Shown: in pieces, positions 8,857-19,068 of the stretch
Layout: the number at the start of each line of letters is the position of its first letter
Position numbering within the stretch: the stretch's first letter is position 1
Assembly: GCF_026930145.1 (NCBI RefSeq)
Contig: NZ_JANHOJ010000001.1
Coordinates: forward strand, 372,001-436,000
DNA from: Bartonella sp. A05
Lineage (GTDB): Bacteria > Pseudomonadota > Alphaproteobacteria > Rhizobiales > Rhizobiaceae
DNA: 64,000 nucleotides
Direction of reading: 5' to 3'
Notes under the pieces: model-generated
Told to the model about the DNA's origin: nothing
The model's database searches: none
The model's input: the letters and a program-made list of their open reading frames with translations, nothing else
Made by a program: the position numbers and the translations under genes

Positions 8857-10401
8857 ATGATCCGTGTTTTTATTTATCTTTTTGTTGTGTGTGTACTTGG
8901 CGTCGTTTGTGGGTGGGTTGCTAATCATAATAATGTTATTGTGATAACATTTTTAAATACGCGATTTGCAGTTTCATTCGCGACATTAATAGGCGCGTTT
9001 ATCTTATTTTTAGGGATATTAGCGTTTTTATGGTGGCTTTTGTGTGTTGTGTTTTCTATACCCAAAGTTTTATCCAACTATTTTCATACCCGCCACCAGA
9101 AACATGGTCGTGAAGCACTTTCACAAGGGCTTCTTGCAGCCTTTGCTGGCGATTATGTGACTGCGCAAAAAATGGAAGCACGTGTATTAAAGTATCTTAT
9201 AGAAAATGATGAACCGTTGGTTAAACTTTTACAAGCTCAAATCTTCTTTTTGCAACAAAATTCCCTTCGTTCCATTGGTCTTTATGAGGAAATGCGAAAA
9301 GAACCACTAACGAGACTTGCTGGGCTTTATGGTTTATTTCGTGAAGCTGTCAATACGAAAGCTTATGAAGCAGCACAGCAATATGCAGAAGAAGCACTGG
9401 CTTTGTCACCAGCACTTTTGTGGGCTAATCAAGCTGTACTCGATCGATTGAGTGCTGAAGGGAAGTGGGACAAAGCGCTTGATATTTTTGAGAAAGCACA
9501 AAAAGCTTTACCTCGTTCTGCTCGTTTTACTGAAGAGCGTAATCATACACATGCTCTATTGTTAAGTGGAAAAGCACTTCACTTGTTTGAGACCCACCCT
9601 GTAGCAGCGCGGACGATTATTTTAAAAGCACATAAATTAGAGCCTGATTTTGTGCCGATAACGGTGATTACGACAGACATTCTTTATAAATTAAATGAAT
9701 CCCGAAAAGCCGATAAAATGATTATTCAAGCTTGGAAAAAAGAGCCCCATCCTGATCTTGGATCGCTTTATCTTGAAAGAGGACAAGGAGCGGTTGGGCG
9801 TTTGAAAAGAGCAAAGGCTCTTGCTTCTCATAATCAGGACACATTTGAGTCAGCATTTCTTATTGCTAAAGCTGCTCTGGACGCCGGTGAAGTCGAATTA
9901 GCGAGAGAACAGGCACAAAAAGCACTGCACTTTCATCCACGTGAAAGCGCTTATTTATTATTGGCAGATATCGAGGAAGCACGAGGAAATGATCAAGGGT
10001 TAGTGCGTCAGTGGCTCTCAATGGCATTGCATGCAGAACGTGATCCGACATGGATTTGTGATGGCATTCTTTTCTCTTCTTGGTCTGTGGTTTCTCCAGT
10101 CAGTGGGAAATTGGGCTGTTTTGAATGGAAAGCACTACCGCGCAAATCTCCTGTAACGTTAGAAGCTGATAACAGTATGCTCAAAGAGGAAGGCAAAGAA
10201 GATATCGTAACGGAGATAGCTTTTGTTGGGGACAAGTCGTTTGCAGAATTACCACCTATAGAAGATGATTTTTTACATGAATCTTCAACAAAACAACGGG
10301 ATAAAAAGACATTTAATCAGATACGTTTAAATGTTGATGATCCAGGGGTTAAAACAGAGGAAGATGCTCCCTTGTCGAAAGAGAAATTGCGATTATTTTA
10401 A
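8857..10401 (+). CDS. hemY: HemY-like TPR membrane protein
   Basis: A 514-residue HemY_N/TPR protein. Two hydrophobic helices are visible near residues 2-22 and 35-62, followed by a basic loop and tetratricopeptide-like helical repeats from about 85 to 410. The C-terminus is acidic and poorly conserved. The family was named from heme-operon location; its biochemical role is still unclear, and it is not the protoporphyrinogen oxidase also called HemY in Gram-positives. It is coupled to the upstream Mic60-like gene (11-base gap). Its retention without hemC/hemD nearby suggests a function that does not depend on heme synthesis. Confidence 0.87.
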   Translation: MIRVFIYLFVVCVLGVVCGWVANHNNVIVITFLNTRFAVSFATLIGAFILFLGILAFLWWLLCVVFSIPKVLSNYFHTRHQKHGREALSQGLLAAFAGDYVTAQKMEARVLKYLIENDEPLVKLLQAQIFFLQQNSLRSIGLYEEMRKEPLTRLAGLYGLFREAVNTKAYEAAQQYAEEALALSPALLWANQAVLDRLSAEGKWDKALDIFEKAQKALPRSARFTEERNHTHALLLSGKALHLFETHPVAARTIILKAHKLEPDFVPITVITTDILYKLNESRKADKMIIQAWKKEPHPDLGSLYLERGQGAVGRLKRAKALASHNQDTFESAFLIAKAALDAGEVELAREQAQKALHFHPRESAYLLLADIEEARGNDQGLVRQWLSMALHAERDPTWICDGILFSSWSVVSPVSGKLGCFEWKALPRKSPVTLEADNSMLKEEGKEDIVTEIAFVGDKSFAELPPIEDDFLHESSTKQRDKKTFNQIRLNVDDPGVKTEEDAPLSKEKLRLF

Positions 10402-10494
10402 AAAAAGAATTATGGTGAATATTGTTTATGGGAAGTGTTTTCTTGTGCGTTAAAAAATAAATTGAGCTGGGGGGTGAAAGTGGTTGGTTGAAAA

Positions 10495-11250
10495 ATGTTT
10501 TTAGTAGAAACGTGTCTTGGTAAAAGGCAAAAAAATAATCCTCCAAGAATTGCTGTGGTTATTCACCGTCAATCTGTATATACCGGCCGCTTAGGGCGAT
10601 TTTTGCAACATAATGGTTTTGTTCTTGATGTTTACCGTCCTCTTTTAGGGCAGAAGCTTCCACACACATTAGACCATTATGTCGGTGTTGTTATATTAGG
10701 CGGCCCGATGAGCGTGAATGATAAGGACGCATATATTTATGAGGAAATTGATTGGATTTCTTTAGCGTTAAAAAATGATAAGCCTTTTTTAGGTATTTGT
10801 CTTGGAGCACAGATGTTAGCACGAAATCTAGGTGGGCGTGTCGGTGCGAGAAGCGATGGAACTGTTGAAGTTGGTTGGTACCCACTCGCAGCAACGCCAC
10901 AAGGTAAAGCGCTTATGGATTGGCCAGAGATGGTTTATCATTTTCATGATGAAGGGATTTATGATTTGCCTCAAGAAGCGGTTCTTTTAGCAACAGGTCA
11001 AGCATACCCTACACAAGCCTTTCGTTATGGAAATAATGCATGGGGTCTGCAATTCCATGCTGAATTTACGCGTTCCATGATGCAATATTTGGTTATGAAT
11101 TCGGCTGATAAATTGACCGAAAAAGGTGCGCAACCCGCTATTGCGCATTTAAAAGGTCGTTTAATTTATGACAATGCTTTACGTCAATGGTTTAAAAATT
11201 TATTGCTACGGATTTTTGGTGCCCCTTGTTGCATGGCTTATGAGCGTTAA
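10495..11250 (+). CDS. Class I glutamine amidotransferase (GATase1) protein
   Basis: A 251-residue stand-alone type 1 glutamine amidotransferase of the GMP synthase-like (COG0518) group. The nucleophile Cys102 is in the GICLGAQ elbow, and the catalytic His-x-Glu is in LQFHAEF near residues 185-190. The oxyanion-hole strand ILGGPMSVND is near 63-72. The amide-accepting partner is unknown, and gamma-glutamyl-polyamine hydrolysis is an alternative. The gene has a purine-rich GGGGGGTGAAAG stretch upstream and appears to end at the hairpin with a T-run about 90 bases downstream. Confidence 0.85.
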   Translation: MFLVETCLGKRQKNNPPRIAVVIHRQSVYTGRLGRFLQHNGFVLDVYRPLLGQKLPHTLDHYVGVVILGGPMSVNDKDAYIYEEIDWISLALKNDKPFLGICLGAQMLARNLGGRVGARSDGTVEVGWYPLAATPQGKALMDWPEMVYHFHDEGIYDLPQEAVLLATGQAYPTQAFRYGNNAWGLQFHAEFTRSMMQYLVMNSADKLTEKGAQPAIAHLKGRLIYDNALRQWFKNLLLRIFGAPCCMAYER

Positions 11251-11339
11251 GAACAGTGCTTAATGATTCAAAAAGAGAAGTTTCCACTGTGTTTATGCTC
11301 TTGTACAGTCTACAGATCGGAAAAGTAGTGTATTAAAGC

Positions 11340-11390
11340 CGGATACTTTGATTTTTGTACGGTCTGTGTTCTTCGTATCCGTTTTTTTTC
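11340..11390 (+). terminator. Probable Rho-independent terminator after the amidotransferase gene
   Basis: CGGATAC at 11340-11346 pairs perfectly with GTATCCG at 11375-11381, directly followed by eight T residues. The loop is long (28 bases) and may hold further pairing. Position and T-run fit termination of the plus-strand gene. Confidence 0.6.
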
Positions 11391-11541
11391 TTTTATAATG
11401 AAAGTATTTCGGATAACAAAATTAAAACGCACTTCCATTTAGTATGGTGCATTTCCATTCCCTATGCAGCATTCTGTTTTTGCATGCGTCAAAATCTTTA
11501 AGCATTATTTCATATTTTATGTCCTAAATACAGATGCATCA

Positions 11542-11579
11542 TTTGCCCAAACATTGTTTATTACGCATGATTGGGCAAA
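11542..11579. terminator. Hairpin between convergent genes, possible terminator
   Basis: TTTGCCCAA at 11542-11550 is the exact inverse of TTGGGCAAA at 11571-11579, and CAT/ATG extend the stem inwards. It lies 33 bases past the stop of the minus-strand glutamate dehydrogenase gene. A T-rich tail is present only on the plus side, so the direction of termination is uncertain. Confidence 0.5.
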
Positions 11580-11611
11580 ACAGTTTTTTAGTTTTTCTGT
11601 TTTATCCCATT

Positions 11612-14600
11612 TCAAGTTTGGAAGGTAGCGTTTTTGAGCTGAGCAATCATGCTTGCTGCAAAGGTAAAGCGAGAAATATTGAGATCATTTTCAATGAGTG
11701 CACCAATTCGGTTGACGACATTATGAATTTGATTTTTTTCTGCTTGACTCCAAGCTATAAATGGATCGTTCGCATTGCCATAATTTCTGAAGATTTTTAT
11801 AACGATTTGTCGCAAGTTTTCAGCAATATTTTCTTTGGCTTGGCTTAAGGCCATAACGTCATAATAATCAAGAACAGGAATTGTACGGCTTGCTTCGCTA
11901 ATACGATTTATACGAATAATTTGTGCAAGAGAGAAATAGACTTTTGCAGTTTTAATAAGGTCGCTGTTGCTTTGCTTTGCAACTAAAGAAATATCGCAAA
12001 TCATTGGGGCAACTTCCAAGAGTGCTAATTGTTTCGCTAAATTTTTCGGTGCTCCTTCTGCATTGTATTGTCCTGCTTTTTCTTCAATTTTTTGATGAAT
12101 ATCTTGATCATTGGAGTCTGTAATTTGTTTTTCAATAATGTTACGGGCGTTTTTAATTGTTTTCACAAGTTCTTCTAATGGGGCAGATAGATCCATATTG
12201 CGCAAGCCCCAATCAGTTGTTTCAAAAAGCATTGAGGTAATTGCTGCGTAGAATTTATTTTGAATAAGACCAGGGATTTGATTATCAAGGCTATCAATCT
12301 GATCTGAAAGCTCAGGAATTTCAAAACCATCGCGTATGGCGATGAAAACGCGAATAATGTTTTCAATCTTTTGTCCTGTTGTATCTTGTAGGCGATGGAC
12401 AAAAGTAAATCCTCCACGATTAACAATATCATTGGCAAGAAGGGTTGCAATAATATCGCGACGCAGTTGGTGGTTAATGATTTCCTTCTCAAAAGTTTTT
12501 TGGAGTTGAATTGGAAAATAGCTTAAAAGGTGTGTGTTGAAATAACTATCATCGACAATAGGATTATGGGTAATTTCTTCTTGCAAAGTTAATTTAGCAT
12601 AAGCCAAAAGAACAGCGAGTTCTGGACGTATAAGACCTTGGCCCTGGGCGACTCTTTGACGCAAAAATTGGTCATTCGGTAGAACTTCAACTCTACGATC
12701 CAGAAGTTTTTTTTGTTCTAGATCGAGCATGAAGCGCGTTTGGTAAGGCCAATCAACAACACTTTGACTTTCGGCTAAGGAAAGAACAAGAGTTTGTAAA
12801 TAATTGTTGCGTAGGACTAATTGTTCTACTTGAGGCGTCATATCTTTTAATAGCTTATTGCGCACTTCACGAGTGAGCGTTTTTGCACGCATTGCTGCTG
12901 CGAGAACGATTTTGATGTTAACTTCTAGATCGGAACAATTGACGCCTGCGGAATTATCAATGGCATCGGTATTGCAGCGCCCGCCGTTTAAAACATATTC
13001 AATTCGACCACGTTGGGTTAGACCAAGATTAGCACCTTCGCCAATGATTTTAGCGCGCACTTGTTCACCAGTAATGCGCAAAGCATCATTGGTACGATCA
13101 CCTACTTGCGCATTGGTTTCTGTTGTTGCGCGTATATAGGTACCAATGCCACCAAACCATAAAAGATCAACGGGTGCTTTTAGAATGGCTGTGATAATTT
13201 CAAAAGGCGTTCCTGTTTGTTTTTCGAAGCCAATAGCTTGTGCTGCTTCAGGCGAGAGCGTAATGGTTTTGGCTGTACGTGAGAAAATACCACCGCCTTT
13301 TGACAATTTCGTTTGGTCATAATCTTGCCAACTTGAGCGAGGGAGTTGAAACAGACGCATCCGCTCTGCATAGCTTTCAGCTATATTCGGCTCTGGATCG
13401 ATAAAGATATCGCGATGATCAAAGGCGGCGATCAGCTTTGTTTTCTGGGAAAGTAACATTCCATTTCCAAAAACGTCACCCGACATATCGCCAACCCCGA
13501 CACAGGTAAAGGGTGTTGTTTGAATATCGTGATTAAACGATTCCCGAAAATGTCTCTTGACAGCTTCCCATGCGCCTTTTGCTGTAATGCCTATGGCTTT
13601 GTGATCATAGCCTGCTGAGCCTCCAGAGGCAAAGGCATCATCAAGCCAAAAGTTTTCCGCTTGGCTGATAGCATTTGCAGTATCAGAAAATGTTGCAGTG
13701 CCTTTATCTGCAGCAACAACAAAGTAAGGATCATCACCGTCATGACGAATGATATTGTGAGGTGCAGTTATTTTGCCATTAATCAGATTATCGGTAATGG
13801 AAAGCAGTGCTGTGATATAGCTAATATACGCTTGCCGTGCAGCTTCTGCTACGATAGCACGATCGTTTGTTTGGGGAAGACAATGGGGATAAAAACCCCC
13901 CTTTGCACCAACAGGGATAATAACTGCATTTTTGACTTGTTGAGCTTTAACCAAATTTAATACTTCAGTACGGTAATCTAATGCACGATCTGACCAGCGA
14001 ATGCCACCGCGGGCAACTGGGCCAAAACGTAAGTGAACCCCTTCAACTTCTGGTCCATAAACAAAAATTTCTCGGTAAGGCCGTGGTTCAGGTAAGTCAT
14101 CAATTTGACGTGGATTCAGTTTGGTTGCTAAGATACGCCGTGGGCTACCATTTGGAAGAGGGGTAAAAGCATTCGTTCTCAAGCTTGCTGCAATGAGATT
14201 ACGATAACGGCGTAAAATGAGATCATCATCCAAACCGGGTACCTTTTGTAATTTTTCTTCGATACGCTGTTGAATGCTTTGTTCGTTGTTGATACGTTCT
14301 GTTTCTGTATAGCTTGGATGAAATTTCAAATGAAATAACGCATAAAGATCTTGCGTAATGTCGGGATAGGTATTTAATGCTTGTGCGACGCGTTTTTGTG
14401 AATAAGGAATGCCAGCTTGTTGGAGATAGCGCCCATAATGGCGCAAAATAACAATTTCACGCCAATCGAGTTGAGCTGTTTGTGTTAGGGCATTAAAGGC
14501 ATCATTATCGGCATCTTGAGCCCATACGGCTTCAAATGTTTCAGCGTGTTTTGAGCCGTTTTTATCCAGGTCGATACAAAGTTGGAAAGCACTTTCGAGC

Positions 14601-16321
14601 TGCATATCATGAAGGTAGACGGATTGTCCGTGTCCGTCTGGCAGTTTAAGCGTTTGTTCGGCAATGACGCGAAAGCCCATATTTTCAAGGAGTGGGACGC
14701 GTTTAGAGAGGGCAAGTGCTTTATGGCGGTGAAAAAGCCTAAGAGAAATTGTTTGTTTTTCTTTATTATGGGCATGATAAAAAGTAACGAAAAGAGGCTT
14801 TGTATCATTAAGACTTAGAATGTAACTTGCATCTTCAATCGCATTTTCTGCTGAAAACAAGTCGTGATAGCTATTAGGAAATTGGCTGGCCAAGAGCGTT
14901 TGTTGGTTTGTTGCTTGGCGAATAAGAGCTACAGCTTGAACACTATCTTCCCAACTTTGTGTTATAGAACGAACATTTTGTTCAAGTGTGGTGCGTTCAA
15001 TAATAGGAACGCTATCACTTCCTTTGCGATGGATGGTATAATGAACACGTATAAGCGTGCTTTCTAAAAAGAGTGGATAGGATTCAAAAAAATCACCTTG
15101 GTATGTGCTCACAAAATACGCGCCAATCTTCTCGCGAATAGTGCTGTTATATTGGTCGCGTGGCACATAGACAAGTATGGACACAAATCGTCCAAAAGGA
15201 TCAGCATGAGCGAGCACACGTAAACGTGGACGCTCGTCTAATTGTAGAATAAGTTCGGCATTTTCTGTCAAAGTATCAACGTTGGAGCGAAACATTTCAT
15301 CTCTTGGATAAGTTTCTAAGACGTTAATGAGTGTTTTTCCAGAATAGTCAGCACGATTATATCCAAGACGTTGAATAATATTTTCAGCCTTTTCTTTTAA
15401 GAAAGGAATTTGAAAGATTGAATGTGTGTAAGCTGAGGAGGTAAACAATCCGACAATGCGCAATTCTCCGCATAGATGATTTTCTTTATTAAAGATTTTA
15501 ATGCCAACGTAATCAAGCCAAGTCGGGCGGTGAATTTTTGAACGGCTATTAGCCTTTGTCACAATCAGGAGATTGTCGCTTTCCATAAAAGAGAGGATCT
15601 CCTGAGGAGGTTCTTCTATGCGTGCATCACCGATAATACGAATAGAGGCATTCGTGAGAATACCCAATTCAGTGTTTCCTGCTTTAAAAGCTTCTGTGGG
15701 TTTTTTTCCTTTGGTGAAGTTATAAGTGCGCATTCCAAGGAAGATAAAATTATTGTCCATAAGCCATTTAAGAAACTCAACGGTTTTTTCACCCTCTTTT
15801 TGATAGCTTGATGGGAGACTCGTTTGATAGGCATGGATATGCTTTTTGACTTCTTCAAGCATGGGTTTCCAGTCTTGCACAGCGGCATTGACCTGTTCGA
15901 GTACCAAAGCAATTTCATCTTTGAGTTTTTGGATCTTTTGTGTGCTTAATGATTCAATGTGGATTTGCATCAGACTGGTACGCTGTCCAGAGGCACAATC
16001 AATGACAGGATGTGCAATCAAATAAATGTGGTTCGTATGCTGATTGAATACATTTAAAATAGAATCAAGCAGGAAGGGTTTGTTATCATTGACAAGTGTG
16101 ATAACGGTTATGGGTTTATCATTGCGGGTTAAATTGTGTTCAAAGCAGATGGTGTTTTTTCCGCTCTGATGTAGATTGAAGGATTCAGTAGCGATGATCG
16201 CAGCTTTTTGGAGTTCTTCTTCTTTATAACAAACTATATCTTCTTTATCGGTATGAGCAAAGAGAATCTGTTTAATTTTATCAGGATTGCTCTTTACATC
16301 TGATGCTTCTTGTTTTGACAC
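11612..16321 (-). CDS. gdhB: NAD-specific glutamate dehydrogenase, large type
   Basis: Very large (1569-residue) NAD-dependent glutamate dehydrogenase that deaminates glutamate to 2-oxoglutarate and feeds amino-acid carbon into the TCA cycle. The N-terminal half carries the regulatory ACT-like region. The catalytic core lies around residues 700-1250, with the glutamate-binding segment GPVARGGIRWSDRALDYRTE, then a Lys-containing VGAKGGF and the cofactor region GVGDMSGDVFGNG. The length matches the L_180/large GDH class known from Streptomyces, Pseudomonas and Caulobacter. It is a single-gene unit with convergent and divergent neighbours. Energy generation from amino acids is a reasonable role in a host-restricted bacterium; the symbol is a common but not universal choice. 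Confidence 0.95.
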   Translation of the reverse strand: MSKQEASDVKSNPDKIKQILFAHTDKEDIVCYKEEELQKAAIIATESFNLHQSGKNTICFEHNLTRNDKPITVITLVNDNKPFLLDSILNVFNQHTNHIYLIAHPVIDCASGQRTSLMQIHIESLSTQKIQKLKDEIALVLEQVNAAVQDWKPMLEEVKKHIHAYQTSLPSSYQKEGEKTVEFLKWLMDNNFIFLGMRTYNFTKGKKPTEAFKAGNTELGILTNASIRIIGDARIEEPPQEILSFMESDNLLIVTKANSRSKIHRPTWLDYVGIKIFNKENHLCGELRIVGLFTSSAYTHSIFQIPFLKEKAENIIQRLGYNRADYSGKTLINVLETYPRDEMFRSNVDTLTENAELILQLDERPRLRVLAHADPFGRFVSILVYVPRDQYNSTIREKIGAYFVSTYQGDFFESYPLFLESTLIRVHYTIHRKGSDSVPIIERTTLEQNVRSITQSWEDSVQAVALIRQATNQQTLLASQFPNSYHDLFSAENAIEDASYILSLNDTKPLFVTFYHAHNKEKQTISLRLFHRHKALALSKRVPLLENMGFRVIAEQTLKLPDGHGQSVYLHDMQLESAFQLCIDLDKNGSKHAETFEAVWAQDADNDAFNALTQTAQLDWREIVILRHYGRYLQQAGIPYSQKRVAQALNTYPDITQDLYALFHLKFHPSYTETERINNEQSIQQRIEEKLQKVPGLDDDLILRRYRNLIAASLRTNAFTPLPNGSPRRILATKLNPRQIDDLPEPRPYREIFVYGPEVEGVHLRFGPVARGGIRWSDRALDYRTEVLNLVKAQQVKNAVIIPVGAKGGFYPHCLPQTNDRAIVAEAARQAYISYITALLSITDNLINGKITAPHNIIRHDGDDPYFVVAADKGTATFSDTANAISQAENFWLDDAFASGGSAGYDHKAIGITAKGAWEAVKRHFRESFNHDIQTTPFTCVGVGDMSGDVFGNGMLLSQKTKLIAAFDHRDIFIDPEPNIAESYAERMRLFQLPRSSWQDYDQTKLSKGGGIFSRTAKTITLSPEAAQAIGFEKQTGTPFEIITAILKAPVDLLWFGGIGTYIRATTETNAQVGDRTNDALRITGEQVRAKIIGEGANLGLTQRGRIEYVLNGGRCNTDAIDNSAGVNCSDLEVNIKIVLAAAMRAKTLTREVRNKLLKDMTPQVEQLVLRNNYLQTLVLSLAESQSVVDWPYQTRFMLDLEQKKLLDRRVEVLPNDQFLRQRVAQGQGLIRPELAVLLAYAKLTLQEEITHNPIVDDSYFNTHLLSYFPIQLQKTFEKEIINHQLRRDIIATLLANDIVNRGGFTFVHRLQDTTGQKIENIIRVFIAIRDGFEIPELSDQIDSLDNQIPGLIQNKFYAAITSMLFETTDWGLRNMDLSAPLEELVKTIKNARNIIEKQITDSNDQDIHQKIEEKAGQYNAEGAPKNLAKQLALLEVAPMICDISLVAKQSNSDLIKTAKVYFSLAQIIRINRISEASRTIPVLDYYDVMALSQAKENIAENLRQIVIKIFRNYGNANDPFIAWSQAEKNQIHNVVNRIGALIENDLNISRFTFAASMIAQLKNATFQT

Positions 16322-16594
16322 AATACTCTTCCCTTTTTTGCTTTTGGTGGCCTTTTCTCTTCACAAGAATAGGCCATTATGCTAGATCTTTGTATCATGT
16401 AGCATCTTCTCTTTGAAGGGAATAGTTATTTAAGATAATATAAAATTATTTTTCCATTTTATATTTACAATGAAAATTTTAAATATTCTAAGCAAGTATT
16501 TTGCAGAGATGGAATGATATTATTTATAATAAAAGGATATTTTTATTCAATATTGTTTTATAACTTTCAAATATACTATGAAAGTCAATATATA

Positions 16595-17245
16595 ATGACG
16601 TGTTTTCCAAAAAGACTGTTAATCGGTTATCAGTCCTTTATAAAAAATCATTTTTCTCATAAAATAGATCATTATCGGCAATTGGCGGATGAGGGGCAAA
16701 ATCCCGATATTTTAGTAATTGCTTGTTGTGATTCACGTATCATACCAGAAACGATTTTTGATGCTAGGCCGGGTGAAATTTTTGTGCTGCGCAATGTAGC
16801 AAATTTGGTTCCACCTTTTTCTCCTGATAATCAATATCATGCAACATCAGCAGCCATTGAATTTGCTGTGCAATTTCTTGAGGTTAAGCATATTGTTATT
16901 TTAGGACATGCACATTGTGGGGGGATTAGTACTGTTCTTGATGGGGCATGTCAGTCTTTATCATCGGATGATTTTATTGGGCGGTGGATGAGCCTTTTAG
17001 CGCCAGCAGGGGAAGCAGTTGCCAACAATGAGTTTTTGACTGCAGCGGAGCGGCAGACAGCATTAGAGCGTATTTCTATTCGTTATTCGTTGAAGAATTT
17101 AGAGACATTTCCATGGCTGAAAACGCGCAAAGATCAAGGTATTTTAACAGTGCATGGCGCTTGGTTTGATATTTCAAGCGGTGAATTGTGGAGTATGGAA
17201 CAAGAAACGGGCAATTTTCTGCGCGTTAAAGATGGGATTTCATAA
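16595..17245 (+). CDS. Beta-class carbonic anhydrase
   Basis: Zinc enzyme that interconverts CO2 and bicarbonate in the cytoplasm. The zinc-binding CxDSR motif is at Cys44-Arg48 (ACCDSR), followed by ARPGEIFVLRNVAN and by the second ligand pair His-x2-Cys in LGHAHCGGIS. The protein is about 216 residues, normal for the family. I chose ATG 16595 (MTCFPKRLL), which matches family N-termini, over ATG 16514, which would add an unrelated 27-residue hydrophobic leader. The gene is divergent from glutamate dehydrogenase and stands alone. Confidence 0.93.
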   Translation: MTCFPKRLLIGYQSFIKNHFSHKIDHYRQLADEGQNPDILVIACCDSRIIPETIFDARPGEIFVLRNVANLVPPFSPDNQYHATSAAIEFAVQFLEVKHIVILGHAHCGGISTVLDGACQSLSSDDFIGRWMSLLAPAGEAVANNEFLTAAERQTALERISIRYSLKNLETFPWLKTRKDQGILTVHGAWFDISSGELWSMEQETGNFLRVKDGIS

Positions 17246-17358
17246 AAACATTTTTTGTTATGATTCTTTTGTGCAAAAAGGTGCGGTGTGATAAATCTTG
17301 ACAAAGAAAGGTTTTTATTGTTTGAAAGAATGGGCATTCAGTAACAGGAACTAACTTG

Positions 17359-17442
17359 GAGCCACCGACTGGGACCCCACTTGCGGGTATAAAAAGATCC
17401 CAGAGGTCAACACTCGACGACGCGGTGCGTTCTCGGGTGCTC
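17359..17442 (+). ncRNA. Structured 5' leader upstream of ffh (ffh RNA motif candidate)
   Basis: This stretch is more GC-rich than its surroundings and folds by eye into a closed multi-stem element 55 bases before ffh. The outer stem pairs GAGCCACCGA (17359-17368) with TCGGGTGCTC (17433-17442), 8 of 10 positions. Directly inside, CTGGGA (17369-17374) pairs with TCCCAG (17398-17403) and encloses ACCC/GGGT with a 7-base loop. A shorter helix can form in 17404-17432. A conserved alphaproteobacterial 'ffh' RNA motif in ffh leaders is known from comparative genomics, and this fits in position and form. It lacks the SRP RNA core motif, so it is not the 4.5S RNA. Confidence 0.6.
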
Positions 17443-17496
17443 TTTTGGTTTGTTTCTGTTTTTGTGTGTTTCTTTGTGCAGAAATGAGGTAAATTA

Positions 17497-19044
17497 ATGT
17501 TTGAGTCTTTGCAAGAACGGCTTGGTTCCATTCTGTCCAATTTGACAGGGCGTGGGAATTTATCAGATCAGGATGTCACAACGGCATTGCGCGAAATTCG
17601 TCGCGCTTTATTGGAAGCCGATGTTGCGCTTGATGTTGTGCGTTCTTTCACGGATAGAGTTCGCGAAAAAGCTGTTGGATCTGCTATTGTTAAATCCATC
17701 AAGCCTGGCCAAATGGTTGTTAAAATTGTTCATGATGAACTTGTTAATATGCTGGGAGGTGAAGGCGTTTTAAGTGATCTAAATGCACCAGCACCCGTTG
17801 TGATCATGTTGGTTGGTTTGCAAGGTTCTGGAAAAACAACAACAACCGCAAAGCTTGCAAGGCGTTTAACCGATAAACAAAATAAAAAGGTTTTGATGGC
17901 GTCTTTAGACACACGTCGTCCTGCTGCGCAAGAACAGTTGCGTCAATTAGGGGAACAGGCGCAACTTGCAACCTTACCCATCATTGAAGGCCAATCGGCT
18001 GTTGATATTTCTGCACGTGCAGTGCAGGCAGCTAAATTAGGTGGTTATGATGTAGTGCTTCTTGATACTGCAGGACGGAACCATATTGATGAAGCTTTGA
18101 TGTGTGAGTTATCCGAGATTAAGGCTTCTTCGCTTCCCCATGAAATTATGTTAGTTGCTGACAGTCTCACCGGTCAGGATGCGGTTCGTCTTGCACGTTC
18201 TTTTGATGAACGTGTAGGAATTACAGGTATTATTTTAACACGTATGGATAGTGATGGCCGCGGTGGTGCTGCTCTTTCAATGCGTGCAGTTACGGGCAAG
18301 CCAATTAAAGCGATTGGAGTTGGTGAAAAAATAGAGGCTTTGGAAGAGTTTCATCCCAGTCGTATTGCAGATCGTATTCTCGGTATGGGAGATATTGTTT
18401 CTTTGGTTGAAAAAGCTGCAGAAACGATCGACCATGAAAAGGCTGCTGCTTTGGCCAAAAAGATGAGGGCTGGTCAGTTCGATCTGAATGATCTTGCGGA
18501 ACAATTACGTAAAATGAAACAGCTTGGGGGAATGGGGGGCATTATGGGAATGCTGCCGGGTTTGGGAAAGTTGAAAGATCAAATTATGGCTGCGGGTTTT
18601 GATGACCGTCTTTTTAACCGTCAATTGGCTATTATTTCGTCGATGACGCCTGAAGAGCGTGCTAACCCTGAGCTTTTGAAACATAGCCGCAAGCAGAGGA
18701 TTGCGAAAGGATCCGGTACGAGTGCAGCGGATATTAATAAGCTTTTAAAAATGTACCGCCAAATGGCTGATATGGTGAAAGCCATGGGGGGTAAGGGCAA
18801 AGGCAGTTTTATGGGAAAGCTGTTCGGGGGGCTTGGTTCCAAAATGGGATTTGGTGGTATGGGTACTCCTAGTGAATTGCCTGATTTATCAGGGCTTGAT
18901 CCGGCTCAATTATCAGCACTGCAAAAGCAGGTCGAAAATGGTCGTGGAGAGAAAGTATTGCCCGGTCTTCCTGGAAGCAAATTAAAGCTTCCTGGCCTCT
19001 CTAATAGTGGAGGAAAATTCCCTCAATTTCCTAAGAAAAAATAA
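17497..19044 (+). CDS. ffh: Signal recognition particle protein Ffh
   Basis: GTPase subunit of the signal recognition particle; it binds 4.5S RNA and signal sequences and delivers ribosomes to FtsY at the inner membrane. The N domain covers about residues 1-90. The G domain follows with the G1 loop GLQGSGKTTTTAKLA near 107, DTRRPAAQEQL near 135, DTAGR near 190 and TRMDSDGRGGAA near 248. The Met- and Gly-rich M domain runs from about 330 to 440. The 515-residue length includes a Gly/Pro/Leu-rich tail typical of Rhizobiales. A clear GAGGT Shine-Dalgarno precedes ATG 17497. Chorismate mutase follows after 24 bases. Confidence 0.98.
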   Translation: MFESLQERLGSILSNLTGRGNLSDQDVTTALREIRRALLEADVALDVVRSFTDRVREKAVGSAIVKSIKPGQMVVKIVHDELVNMLGGEGVLSDLNAPAPVVIMLVGLQGSGKTTTTAKLARRLTDKQNKKVLMASLDTRRPAAQEQLRQLGEQAQLATLPIIEGQSAVDISARAVQAAKLGGYDVVLLDTAGRNHIDEALMCELSEIKASSLPHEIMLVADSLTGQDAVRLARSFDERVGITGIILTRMDSDGRGGAALSMRAVTGKPIKAIGVGEKIEALEEFHPSRIADRILGMGDIVSLVEKAAETIDHEKAAALAKKMRAGQFDLNDLAEQLRKMKQLGGMGGIMGMLPGLGKLKDQIMAAGFDDRLFNRQLAIISSMTPEERANPELLKHSRKQRIAKGSGTSAADINKLLKMYRQMADMVKAMGGKGKGSFMGKLFGGLGSKMGFGGMGTPSELPDLSGLDPAQLSALQKQVENGRGEKVLPGLPGSKLKLPGLSNSGGKFPQFPKKK

Positions 19045-19068
19045 GGCGTCAAGAGAGGAGCAGGCCTT

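Noticed and set aside
11534-11848. 104-codon plus-strand frame overlapping glutamate dehydrogenase
   Set aside because: It is mostly a shadow of the real minus-strand gene and has no independent coding evidence.
17359-17442. Signal recognition particle (4.5S) RNA gene
   Set aside because: The conserved SRP core (GGTCAGG...GGAAGGAAGCAGC-type) is absent; it fits an ffh leader element better.
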